NCBI GenBank assembly: GCA_035263065.1
Contig: DATFRS010000155.1
Location: forward strand, 1 to 21,446
Source: Dokdonella_A sp035263065
GTDB taxonomy: Bacteria; Pseudomonadota; Gammaproteobacteria; Xanthomonadales; Rhodanobacteraceae
Direction of reading: 5' to 3'
Length of the DNA stretch: 21,446 nucleotides
The notes under the pieces were generated by a model. The model was given only the letters and a program-made list of their open reading frames with translations. It did no database searches and had not been told where the DNA came from. Position 1 is the first letter of the stretch; the number at the start of each line of letters is the position of its first letter. The position numbers and the translations under genes were made by a program. Shown here one piece after another: positions 11,745-18,426 of this stretch.

Positions 11745-13277
11745 TCAGGTCCGCGCCTTCAGCGGAACGACCGATGGCGACTTCGTCGCGGCGTTCTCAG
11801 GTGCGGGTGTCTCGGGCTGCTGCGGAGCGTCGCCTTCTTCGTCCGCGCCTTCCTCCGCCGCCGCCCCTTCCAGCAGCGACATCTGCAGCGACTTCTTCAC
11901 CGGCGCGCCCATCTCGGCGAGGCTCTGCACCTGCAACAGCACGCTGCCCTTGCCGCCCTCGCGCAGGCGCCTGAGCGCGCTCTGGTGCGCGCGCTGCGCC
12001 TTGTCGAGCGCGACGCCGACGCTGCCGAGCTCGTTGACGAGCAGCGCGAAGTTGTCGTGGAGCTGTGCCGCGCGGCGCGCGATCTCGTTCGCGTTGATGT
12101 TGCGCTGCTCGACGCGCCAGAGATGCGCGACCGTGCGCAGCGTCGCCAGCAGCGTGCTCGGGCTCACCAGCGAAATGTTCTTCGAGAGCGCGTAGCCGTA
12201 GAGATTGACGTCCGCGCGCACCGCTTCGATGAACGCGGCCTCGACCGGGATGAACAGCAGCACGAAATCGAGCGTGCGCAGCTTCTCGATGTCGTCGTAG
12301 TTGCGCGCCGACAGCTCGTCGATGTGCCGGCGGACCGACGCGATGTGCTCGTTGAGGGCCGCCGCGCGCAGCGGCTCCTCGCCCGACGCGACCGAACGCT
12401 CGTAGGCCTTCAGCGACACCTTTGCGTCGATCACGATGTCCTTGTTGTCCGGCAGCCGGACGATGACGTCGGGCCGCGGCCGCGAGCCGTCGTCGTTGCG
12501 GAAGGTCACCTGCGTCTCGTAATCGCGCCCGGCCGTCAGCCCCGACGCTTCGAGCACGCGCTCGAGCACGAGCTCGCCCCACGCGCCCTGCGCGCGCGAG
12601 TCGCCCTTGAGCGCGCGCGTCAAGTTGATCGCGTCCTCGCTGATGCGCTGGTTGAGCTGCTTGAGGCTCTGGATCTCCTGCGCCAGCATGCCGCGCTCGC
12701 GCTGGTCGGCGGCGTGCGTCTGGCTCACGGTGTCGCGGAATTCCTTGAGCTGCGACTTCAACGGATCGAGGAGACCGCCGAGCTGCGTCGCGCTCTGCTC
12801 GCGCAGGCGCTCGGCCTTGTCGTCGAGGATCGTGTTGGCGAGGTTCTGGAACGAATCGCGCAGGCGCTGCTCGGCCTGGTCGAGCAGCGCGAGCTTCTCG
12901 GACGCCGCCTGCATCTGCTCGCGCGCGGTCGCCTCGAGCGCGGAATGGCGCGCCGTCAGCTCCTCGAGCCGCTGCTGCAGCCCGTCGCGCACGCGGCGTG
13001 CGTCGGCGAGCTCCTGCGCGAGCCGCGTCGCGTGCGCCTCGTGCGTCGCCGACTGGCGCGTCAGCACGCGAAGGCTCGCTTCGGCGGTGGTGCCTTCGTC
13101 CTCGAAGCGCGCGACGCGGCGCGCCAGCTCGTCGCGCTGGCTCGTCAGCACCGCGATTTCGCCGTGGCGATCCTGCGCGTGGCGGCGGCGGATCAGGAGG
13201 AAGACGGCGAGCGCGCCGGCGATGACGCCGAAGAGCGCGGCCGCGACGAGCGCGAGATCAGGCGAGAGGTTCGGCAC
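11745..13277 (-). CDS. rmuC: DNA recombination protein RmuC
   Basis: A 510-residue protein with a single N-terminal membrane segment (residues 7-28, LALVAAALFGVIAGALAVFLLI), then a long Arg/Glu/Ala-rich coiled coil to about residue 190. The conserved RmuC domain follows: 'RAQGAWGELVLERVLEASGL', 'RPRPDVIVRLPDNKDIVIDAKVSLKAYE', 'TLDFVLLFIPVEAAF' and 'SPSTLLATLRTVAHLWRVEQRNINA'. The core resembles PD-(D/E)xK nucleases, with the D and D-x-K in 'PDVIV...IVIDAKVS'. RmuC limits inversions and other rearrangements between short inverted repeats. The acidic, Pro/Ala-rich tail after about residue 465 looks disordered. The start is GTG 13277 with GAGG upstream. It is convergent with the permease; the HiPIP gene upstream is on the same strand but separated by hairpins, so they are probably not one transcript. 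Confidence 0.93.
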   Translation of the reverse strand: MPNLSPDLALVAAALFGVIAGALAVFLLIRRRHAQDRHGEIAVLTSQRDELARRVARFEDEGTTAEASLRVLTRQSATHEAHATRLAQELADARRVRDGLQQRLEELTARHSALEATAREQMQAASEKLALLDQAEQRLRDSFQNLANTILDDKAERLREQSATQLGGLLDPLKSQLKEFRDTVSQTHAADQRERGMLAQEIQSLKQLNQRISEDAINLTRALKGDSRAQGAWGELVLERVLEASGLTAGRDYETQVTFRNDDGSRPRPDVIVRLPDNKDIVIDAKVSLKAYERSVASGEEPLRAAALNEHIASVRRHIDELSARNYDDIEKLRTLDFVLLFIPVEAAFIEAVRADVNLYGYALSKNISLVSPSTLLATLRTVAHLWRVEQRNINANEIARRAAQLHDNFALLVNELGSVGVALDKAQRAHQSALRRLREGGKGSVLLQVQSLAEMGAPVKKSLQMSLLEGAAAEEGADEEGDAPQQPETPAPENAATKSPSVVPLKART

Positions 13278-13365
13278 TCGGGGCCCTCGTGGATTCGACG
13301 GCTGCCATTCTGACAGCGGGCCGTCTCAGTTGCCGAGACGTCTGCGCGAGCTTGCCCTCACCCTG

Positions 13366-13389
13366 CCCTCTCCCGCGTGCGGGAGAGGG
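13366..13389. repeat. Second copy of the CTCTCCCGC hairpin repeat (half unit)
   Basis: CCCTCTCCCGC (13366-13376), GT, GCGGGAGAGGG (13379-13389) is an 11-bp perfect stem identical in arms to 507-531, preceded by CCCTCACCCTG like the longer unit. Here only one hairpin of the three is present. It lies between rmuC and the HiPIP gene. Confidence 0.7.
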
Positions 13390-13410
13390 GAAAGCGGGCT
13401 TCGCAAACGA

Positions 13411-13443
13411 CGACGCCGCGCGATGCGGGATCGCGCGGCGTCG
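13411..13443 (-). terminator. Probable terminator hairpin downstream of the HiPIP gene
   Basis: CGACGCCGCGCGAT (13411-13424) and ATCGCGCGGCGTCG (13430-13443) form a perfect 14-bp stem with a GCGGG loop, 17 bp after the HiPIP stop on the minus strand. The following bases on that strand (TCGTTTGCG) give only a weak U-tract, so termination efficiency is uncertain. Confidence 0.55.
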
Positions 13444-13460
13444 AGGGCATCGCATGGAGG

Positions 13461-13805
13461 TCAGCTCTTCGCGCTGTAGCCCGAGCACCAGCCCTTGGCG
13501 GCGGTCGACTTGCCGGGGAAGAGTCCGCACGGGCCGTAGGCCTCGCCGGCCTTGCCCGTCCAGAACTTGCAGTTCGAGCAGTCCGAGCCTTCCTTGTAGA
13601 CGGCGAACTTGGCCTTGTCGACCTTGGTCGCGTCTTCCTTGTAGCCGAGCGCCATCGCGGTGGCGTCGCTTTCGGAAAGGTGCGGGAGATCGTCGGCGCG
13701 CGCGAAGCGCGGCAGCAGCGTCGAGGCGATCGGCGCGGTGACCGCACCGGCGACGGCGAGCTTGAGGAAACGGCGTCGGGCCTGGCTATCGGCTGGGTTT
13801 GACAT
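13461..13805 (-). CDS. High-potential iron-sulfur protein (HiPIP), Tat-exported
   Basis: A 114-residue precursor. The Tat signal ARRRFLKLAVAGAVTAPIA (twin Arg at 10-11, F-L-K at 13-15) ends at a probable cleavage FARA|DD (Ala37), leaving a mature protein of about 77 residues. Cys76, Cys79, Cys93 and Cys107 (C-x2-C-x13-C-x13-C) fit the single [4Fe-4S] cluster of HiPIPs, and the 'CSNCKFW' and 'GKSTAAKGWCSGY' segments are characteristic. HiPIPs are soluble periplasmic electron carriers that fold with the cluster in the cytoplasm before Tat export; here the electron partners are unknown. The ATG at 13805 has a strong AAGGAG 7 nt upstream; an extension back to 13949 carries no recognisable sequence. 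The gene is divergent from mtnB with a 170-bp AT-richer gap. A strong hairpin follows the stop. Confidence 0.95.
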   Translation of the reverse strand: MSNPADSQARRRFLKLAVAGAVTAPIASTLLPRFARADDLPHLSESDATAMALGYKEDATKVDKAKFAVYKEGSDCSNCKFWTGKAGEAYGPCGLFPGKSTAAKGWCSGYSAKS

Positions 13806-13917
13806 GTCGGCTCCTTGCAGGGGTTTGGACGAGCGATTCGGACCGTGGGGACATCCGGGCGGCGCCGAGCATACTCCGCCGCAATAAATCGAAGCTGACA
13901 CGGGATAGGAATAACTC

Positions 13918-13946
13918 TCGTTTAGATTTGCGGCTGTCTTTATAGT
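13918..13946 (+). promoter_or_regulatory. Candidate promoter of the mtnB cluster
   Basis: TATAGT (13941-13946) is a good -10; TCGTTT (13918-13923) is a weak -35 at 17 bp. The surrounding 50 bp are clearly AT-richer than the rest of the window. The predicted leader is only about 23 nt before the GTG at 13976, too short for a SAM-type riboswitch. Confidence 0.35.
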
Positions 13947-13975
13947 CACGCCCTTCGTTCCCGCTCCGGCCGACC

Positions 13976-14626
13976 GTGACCGCCAACCTCCCCTACGACC
14001 CCGTCGCCCTCGCCGCCTGCGCCCGCACGATCGCCGACACCGGCCGCGAGCTCGCCGCGCTCGGCTGGACGCCGGCGACGAGCAGCAACTTCTCGATGCG
14101 GCTCGATGCCAGGCACATCGCCGTGACGATCTCGGGCCGCGACAAGGGCCGGCTTTCCGGCGACGACGTCATGGTCGTCGACATGGACGGCCGCGCGGTC
14201 GCGACCGAGGCGCGCCCGTCCGCCGAGACGCTGCTGCACACGCAGATCTACCGCCGCTTCACCGACGCCAACGCCGTGCTGCACACGCATTCGCGCACGC
14301 AGACGGTCGCGTCGCGCCTCTTCGCGTCGCGCGGCGTGATCCGCTTCGAAGGCTGGGAGCTCCAGAAGGCGATCACCGGCTACACGACGCACGAAAGCGA
14401 GCTCGACGTGCCGGTGTTCCCGAACACGCAGGACATGCACGTGCTCGTGCGCCAGGTCGACGCGTGGCTCGACGCGGGCAAGCCGCTCGCCGGCTACTTG
14501 ATCGACGGCCACGGCATCTATACGTGGGGACGGGACATGCAGGAAACGCGGCGCCATCTCGAGGCGTTCGAATTCCTGCTAGCCTCTGAGCTCGACCTCT
14601 GGCGCCTGCGAGGTGAACCGACATGA
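13976..14626 (+). CDS. mtnB: Methylthioribulose-1-phosphate dehydratase
   Basis: A 216-residue class II aldolase-fold zinc enzyme. It dehydrates 5-methylthioribulose-1-phosphate to 2,3-diketo-5-methylthiopentyl-1-phosphate in methionine salvage. Visible active-site elements are 'WTPATSSNFSMRL' with the phosphate-binding Ser/Asn, 'SGRDKGRL', Glu84 in 'PSAETLLHTQIY', the zinc ligands His103 and His105 in 'VLHTHSRTQTV', and His179 in 'YLIDGHGIYTWGRDM'. 'EGWELQKAI' is also typical of MtnB and separates it from fuculose/ribulose aldolases. The start is GTG 13976, after which the family N-terminus aligns. The stop overlaps the ATG of mtnD by four bases (ATGA), indicating translational coupling. It is the first gene of a cluster that supplies three successive salvage steps. 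Confidence 0.95.
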   Translation: MTANLPYDPVALAACARTIADTGRELAALGWTPATSSNFSMRLDARHIAVTISGRDKGRLSGDDVMVVDMDGRAVATEARPSAETLLHTQIYRRFTDANAVLHTHSRTQTVASRLFASRGVIRFEGWELQKAITGYTTHESELDVPVFPNTQDMHVLVRQVDAWLDAGKPLAGYLIDGHGIYTWGRDMQETRRHLEAFEFLLASELDLWRLRGEPT

Positions 14627-15189
14627 GCCGCCTGACGATCTACGACGAAGCCCGCGCCGCGACGCCGGTCTCGGTGCACACCGATCACGCCGACATCGCG
14701 CGCGAGCTCGGCAAGGTCGGCGTGCGCTTCGAGCAGTGGGAAGCGTCCAAGGCCGTCGTGCCGGGCGCGAGCCAGGACGAAGTCATCGCCGCGTATCGCA
14801 GCGACATCGACCGGCTGATGAAGACCGAGGGTTACCAGGCCGTCGACGTGATCAGCCTCAAACCCGACAACCCCGATCGCGCGATGTTCCGCCAGAAATT
14901 CCTGAACGAGCACACGCACAGCGAGGACGAAGTGCGCTTCTTCGTCGCCGGCGCGGGCCAGTTCACGCTGCACATCGGCGAGAAGGTCTACGAAGTGCTC
15001 TGCGAGGCCGGCGACCTCATCGGCGTGCCCGACGGCACGCGCCACTGGTTCGACATGAGCGAGTCGCCGTACTTCGTCGCGATCCGCCTGTTCACGAACA
15101 AGGAAGGCTGGGTCGCGAACTTTACCGGCAGCGACATCGCCGAAGCGTTTCCGCGCATGACGCCGCACCAGTCGGCGCGCGCCGCCTGA
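14623..15189 (+). CDS. mtnD: Acireductone dioxygenase
   Basis: A 188-residue cupin enzyme. It oxidises acireductone (1,2-dihydroxy-3-keto-5-methylthiopentene) to the methionine precursor 2-keto-4-methylthiobutyrate plus formate (Fe form), or to methylthiopropionate, CO and formate (Ni form). The 3-His/1-Glu metal site is complete: His97, His99, Glu103 ('HTHSEDEVRFFVAG') and His141 ('VPDGTRHWFDMS'), matching the Klebsiella enzyme's H96/H98/E102/H140. The 'FLNEHTHSEDEVRFF' and 'LCEAGDLIGVPDGTRHWFD' blocks are diagnostic. The reading frame starts within the mtnB stop, with GAGGTGAACCGAC as ribosome binding site. It ends 4 bp before the PH-domain gene. The metal bound in vivo cannot be deduced from sequence. 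Confidence 0.96.
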   Translation: MSRLTIYDEARAATPVSVHTDHADIARELGKVGVRFEQWEASKAVVPGASQDEVIAAYRSDIDRLMKTEGYQAVDVISLKPDNPDRAMFRQKFLNEHTHSEDEVRFFVAGAGQFTLHIGEKVYEVLCEAGDLIGVPDGTRHWFDMSESPYFVAIRLFTNKEGWVANFTGSDIAEAFPRMTPHQSARAA

Positions 15190-15193
15190 GCGC

Positions 15194-15637
15194 ATGAGCT
15201 ACCTCGACGAGTCGCTCGCGCCGGGCGAAAGCATCGTCGCGCGCTTCGAGCTCCACTGGACCGCGAAGTGGCGGCTCTACGTGTTCCTGCTGCTCGCGAT
15301 CCCGACGCTCGGCATCGCGCTCCTGGCCGCGCTTTACGAATGGCTGCGCCTGCGCTCGATCGAGATGGGCGTGACGAACCGCCGCGTCGTGCGCAAGACG
15401 GGCATCGTCAGCCGCGAAACGGAGGAGCTCCGGCTCGCGTCGATCGAGACGATCGACCTGCGCCAGACGGCATGGGGCCGCATGCTCGGCTTCGGCGACG
15501 TCGTGCTGACCGGCCGCGGCGAGAGCGCGATGATCTTCGCGCGTCTCGCGCGCCCGCTCGACGCGAAGCGCGCGATCGAGAGCGCGTATGCCTCGCACGT
15601 CGAAGATGCGCGCTCGCCGGGTCCGCAAAGCCGGTAA
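15194..15637 (+). CDS. Bacterial PH-domain membrane protein (YdbS/bPH2-like)
   Basis: A 147-residue protein. A short N-terminal segment ('LAPGESIVARFELHWTAKW') leads into a helical hairpin of two membrane segments at about residues 28-52 (LYVFLLLAIPTLGIALLAALYEWL). A bacterial PH-like domain follows: 'SIEMGVTNRRVVRKTGIVSRETEELRLASIETIDLRQTAWGRMLGFGDVVLTGRG'. The 'VTNRR(V)-x-x-(K)-x-G' and 'LxxIExIxxxQ-x-x-x-GRxxGFGDVxxxG' pattern is that of the bPH2 family; its molecular role is generally unknown. It sits between mtnD and mtnC, 4 bp after the former, so it is probably co-transcribed with the salvage genes without an evident part in the pathway. Its TAA stop lies inside a TAACAT -10-like motif that may drive mtnC separately. 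Confidence 0.85.
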   Translation: MSYLDESLAPGESIVARFELHWTAKWRLYVFLLLAIPTLGIALLAALYEWLRLRSIEMGVTNRRVVRKTGIVSRETEELRLASIETIDLRQTAWGRMLGFGDVVLTGRGESAMIFARLARPLDAKRAIESAYASHVEDARSPGPQSR

Positions 15638-15640
15638 CAT
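15635..15640 (+). promoter_or_regulatory. Candidate internal -10 box for mtnC
   Basis: TAACAT in the context GGTAACATTCGCG, 32 bp before the TTG of mtnC. It shares 'G-S-TA-N-M-AT-N-CGCG' with the -10 boxes at 630 and 2616. The first three bases are also the stop codon of the PH-domain gene. Confidence 0.3.
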
Positions 15641-15672
15641 TCGCGGCCTCGCATCCTGACGGCGTCCCGCCC

Positions 15673-16362
15673 TTGATCCGCGTCATCCTCACCGACATCG
15701 AAGGCACGACGAGCTCGATCAGCTTCGTCAAGGACGTGCTGTTCCCGTACGCGCGCGAGCGCCTGCCGGCGTTCGTCGCGACGCACACCGACGATCCCGA
15801 CGTGCAGCACTGGCTGCACGAGGCGGCGAAGGAAGCCGGGCTCGTCTCGGCGACGCGGCAGGAAATCATCGACCTCCTCACCGGCTGGATCGACGGCGAC
15901 CGCAAGTCGACCGCGCTGAAGGCGCTGCAGGGCATGATCTGGCGGGCCGGCTACGAAGACGGCGAGTACCGCGCGCACGTCTATCCCGAAGTGCCGGCGC
16001 GGCTCCGCGAATGGCACGCGGCAGGCAAGCGGCTCTATGTCTACTCGTCGGGCTCGGTGCCGGCGCAGAAGCTCCTCTTCGGGCACACCGACGCGGGCGA
16101 TCTCACGCCGCTGCTGACGGGCTACTTCGACACCGAAACCGGCCCGAAGCGCGACGCCGCCTCGTACCGCCGCATCGCCGAGGCGATCGGCGTCGCGGCC
16201 GGCGAGATCCTGTTCCTTTCCGACGTCACGGAAGAGCTCGACGCCGCGCGCACCGCCGGCATGCGGACGACGCTGCTCGCGCGCGCGCCGTCGCGCTGCC
16301 CGGACGGCGGCGCGCATCGCTGCGTCGCCGACTTCGACGCGATCGTGCCCGACGCACGATGA
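15673..16362 (+). CDS. mtnC: Enolase-phosphatase E1 (acireductone synthase)
   Basis: A 229-residue HAD-superfamily enzyme that enolises and then dephosphorylates 2,3-diketo-5-methylthiopentyl-1-phosphate to acireductone, the MtnD substrate. HAD motif I is 'ILTDIEGTTSSI' (nucleophile Asp8, with the Glu of D-I-E-G-T typical of MtnC), motif II 'YVYSSGSVPAQKLLF', motif III Lys in 'ETGPKRDAASYRRIA', and motif IV 'ILFLSDVTEELDAA'. The start is taken as TTG 15673, giving the family N-terminus (L/M)-IRVILTDIEGT and the usual length. No ATG or GTG lies in frame nearby, and the longer frame back to 15268 overlaps the PH-domain gene entirely. No strong Shine-Dalgarno is seen, so expression may be weak or coupled. 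The stop overlaps the next ATG (ATGA). Confidence 0.94.
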   Translation: MIRVILTDIEGTTSSISFVKDVLFPYARERLPAFVATHTDDPDVQHWLHEAAKEAGLVSATRQEIIDLLTGWIDGDRKSTALKALQGMIWRAGYEDGEYRAHVYPEVPARLREWHAAGKRLYVYSSGSVPAQKLLFGHTDAGDLTPLLTGYFDTETGPKRDAASYRRIAEAIGVAAGEILFLSDVTEELDAARTAGMRTTLLARAPSRCPDGGAHRCVADFDAIVPDAR

Positions 16363-16928
16363 GCTTCTCCGGGGCGAACCTGATCGGCGCGATCTGGATC
16401 GCGTGGCTCGCGTACTGGTTCGTCGCGTCGCGCACCGCGAAGGAGAACCGCCGCACCGAGTCGCCGCTCTCGCGTGCCGCGCACATCGTGCCGCTCGGCA
16501 TCGCCGCGTGGCTGATCTGGACGCCGACGATGCCGGGATTCCTCGGCGAGCGCTTCCTGCCGGCCTCGCCCGCGACGTTCTACGCCGGCGTCGTCGTGCT
16601 CGTGCTCGGCCTCGCTTTCTCGATCTGGGCGCGCAACGTGCTCGGCCGCAACTGGAGCGGCATCGTGACGGTCAAGGAAGATCACGAGCTCGTGCGCAGC
16701 GGACCCTACCGCTGGGTCCGGCATCCGATCTACACCGGCATCCTGATCGGCTTCCTCGGTTCGGCGATCGCGCGCGGCGAATGGCGCGGCCTCCTCGCGG
16801 TCGCGATCGCATTCGCGTCGCTGTGGCGCAAGCTCCTGCTCGAGGAGCGCTGGATGATCGAGACGTTCGGCGATGCGTACCTGCGCTATCGTCGCGAAGT
16901 GAAGGCGCTGATTCCGTTCGTGCTGTGA
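16359..16928 (+). CDS. Isoprenylcysteine carboxyl methyltransferase (ICMT)-family membrane protein
   Basis: A 189-residue integral membrane protein with about five membrane segments: an N-terminal one (ANLIGAIWIAWLAYWFVAS), then about residues 45-60, 72-90 and a pair about 130-155. The C-terminal catalytic-type region is clear: 'GRNWSGIVTVKEDHELVRSGPYRWVRHPIYTGILIGFLG' and 'LEERWMIETFGDAYLRYRREVKALIP'. The 'GPYR-x-VRHP-x-Y-x-G' and 'EE...FG-x-x-Y-x-x-YR' pairs form the S-adenosylmethionine and acceptor site in ICMT and phospholipid methyltransferase relatives. The acceptor for bacterial members is mostly unknown, possibly a lipid. It starts in the mtnC stop (ATGA overlap), so it is translationally coupled to the salvage cluster. 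That would suit a methyltransferase, as methionine salvage supports the S-adenosylmethionine supply, but the functional link is inference. Confidence 0.85.
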   Translation: MSFSGANLIGAIWIAWLAYWFVASRTAKENRRTESPLSRAAHIVPLGIAAWLIWTPTMPGFLGERFLPASPATFYAGVVVLVLGLAFSIWARNVLGRNWSGIVTVKEDHELVRSGPYRWVRHPIYTGILIGFLGSAIARGEWRGLLAVAIAFASLWRKLLLEERWMIETFGDAYLRYRREVKALIPFVL

Positions 16929-16979
16929 CGTCGCCGCGCACGGCCGCGCGGAACCCCTGAAGACGAGGATGCGTTTCGC

Positions 16980-18401
16980 GTGGACATTTCCGTCGCCCTC
17001 TGGAACGGCCTTCGCTCGATTTTCCTGCGCGCGCCTCGCCTGAATCCGCTCGAGGCGGGGCCCGCGCTGTTCATCGGGCTCGTCGTCGTATACCTCGCGA
17101 CCCTGCTCGGCCTCGCGGTGCTGGAAGTGCCGCCGCCGTGGACGGTCGGCCGCGTCGCGGTCATCGGCGTCCTCGCCGACTCGCTGCTGACGCTCGCCGC
17201 GGCGTGGGTGCTGATGCGCGTCATGCAGCGCGACGGCATCGTCTGGGGCGTCGCGTGCGCGCTGCTCGCGGCGACGATCATGACCGAGGTCGTCGTGCAC
17301 ACGCCGCTGACCTGGCTGACCTATGCCGCGCTGGGACACGGGCACCTCCTCCTCGCGCACCTCGCGGATGCTCTCGCGCGCTTTTGGTGGCTCGCAGTGC
17401 TGTTCGGCGTCGCGCGCTGGCTCGCGCCGAAGCTGCGCGGACGCGCCGTGCTCGCGGCCTTCCTCGGCTTTGCCGTCTCGGCGATGCCGTGGTGGTGGCT
17501 GCCGCCGGCGTCGATCCTGACGACCGCGACGGCGCCTTCGCCCGCGGTCCCGACGCCGGCCGCGCTGCCGAAATCGCTCGATACGACGCCCGAGTTCGAC
17601 GCCGAGGACGTCATCTACAACCAGCAGGCACTGCTCGACGACGCCATCGCGAAGCTGAAGCCGCAGACGCCGGGCGTCGTCGATCTTTACGTCGTCGCGT
17701 TCGCCGGCGACGCACGCGAGGACGTGTTCCGCAACGAGGCCGAGTACGCCGAGCAGCTCTTCACGAAGCGCTTCAACGCCGACGGGCGCGTGCTCGTGCT
17801 CGAGAACAACGCGGCGACCGTCGCGACGCGGCCGCTCGCGACGCTGACCAACCTCGGCTGGGCGCTCGACGACATCGCGAAGACGATGGATCCCGCCGAG
17901 GACGTGCTGCTGCTCTACGTCACGACGCACGGCTCGCACGATCACGAGCTCCTGGTCGATCTCGACCCGCTGCCGCTCGACCAGATCGCGCCCGAGGATC
18001 TCGCCGACGCGCTGAAGACCTCGCCCGGCATCCGCTGGAAGGTCGTCGTCGTCAACGCGTGCTATTCGGGCGGCTTCATCGACGCGCTGCGCGACGATTC
18101 GACGATGGTCATCACGTCCGCGCGCGCCGACCGCACCTCGTTCGGCTGCGGCGCCGATTCGGACATCACCTACTTCGCGAAGGCGTTCTTCGCCGAGGCG
18201 CTCAACAGGACGACGTCGATTCCCGACGCCTTCGCGCAGGCGAAGAAGTCCGTCACCGAATGGGAAGACGCCAACGAGGACGAGCATTCCGAGCCGCAGA
18301 TCGCGACGACGCGCAGCATCGAGAACAAGCTCGAAGCGTGGCAGAAGAAGCTCAAGCCCGGCGAGCCCGTACCGTTCGCGCCGGCGGAGTCCGACGAATG
18401 A
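16980..18401 (+). CDS. Membrane-anchored C13-family (legumain-like) cysteine peptidase
   Basis: A 473-residue protein. Residues about 20-185 hold five hydrophobic segments (GPALFIGLVVVYLATLLGLAVL, VAVIGVLADSLLTLAAAWVLM, IVWGVACALLAATIMTEVVV, LADALARFWWLAVLFGVARWL, AVLAAFLGFAVSAMPWWWLP). A Pro/Ala linker then leads to a soluble clan-CD peptidase domain. The catalytic dyad is His317 in 'LLYVTTHGSHDHELLVDL' and Cys361 in 'KVVVVNACYSGGFIDAL', the standard HG ... N-A-C-x-S-G arrangement of C13 peptidases (PF01650). 'VITSARADRTSFGCG' and 'DITYFAKAFFAEAL' complete the fold. An odd number of segments would place the domain outside the cytoplasm if the N-terminus is inside. Substrate is unknown. The start is GTG 16980 with GAGGA upstream; the ATG at 16969 is out of frame. 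It is 51 bp after the ICMT-like gene. Confidence 0.86.
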   Translation: MDISVALWNGLRSIFLRAPRLNPLEAGPALFIGLVVVYLATLLGLAVLEVPPPWTVGRVAVIGVLADSLLTLAAAWVLMRVMQRDGIVWGVACALLAATIMTEVVVHTPLTWLTYAALGHGHLLLAHLADALARFWWLAVLFGVARWLAPKLRGRAVLAAFLGFAVSAMPWWWLPPASILTTATAPSPAVPTPAALPKSLDTTPEFDAEDVIYNQQALLDDAIAKLKPQTPGVVDLYVVAFAGDAREDVFRNEAEYAEQLFTKRFNADGRVLVLENNAATVATRPLATLTNLGWALDDIAKTMDPAEDVLLLYVTTHGSHDHELLVDLDPLPLDQIAPEDLADALKTSPGIRWKVVVVNACYSGGFIDALRDDSTMVITSARADRTSFGCGADSDITYFAKAFFAEALNRTTSIPDAFAQAKKSVTEWEDANEDEHSEPQIATTRSIENKLEAWQKKLKPGEPVPFAPAESDE

Positions 18402-18426
18402 CACGCCCGCGCGCCGAGCTCCGCGC

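Noticed and set aside
13953..13975. SAM or related riboswitch before the methionine salvage cluster
   Set aside because: The predicted leader is only about 23 nt and holds no conserved stem arrangement.
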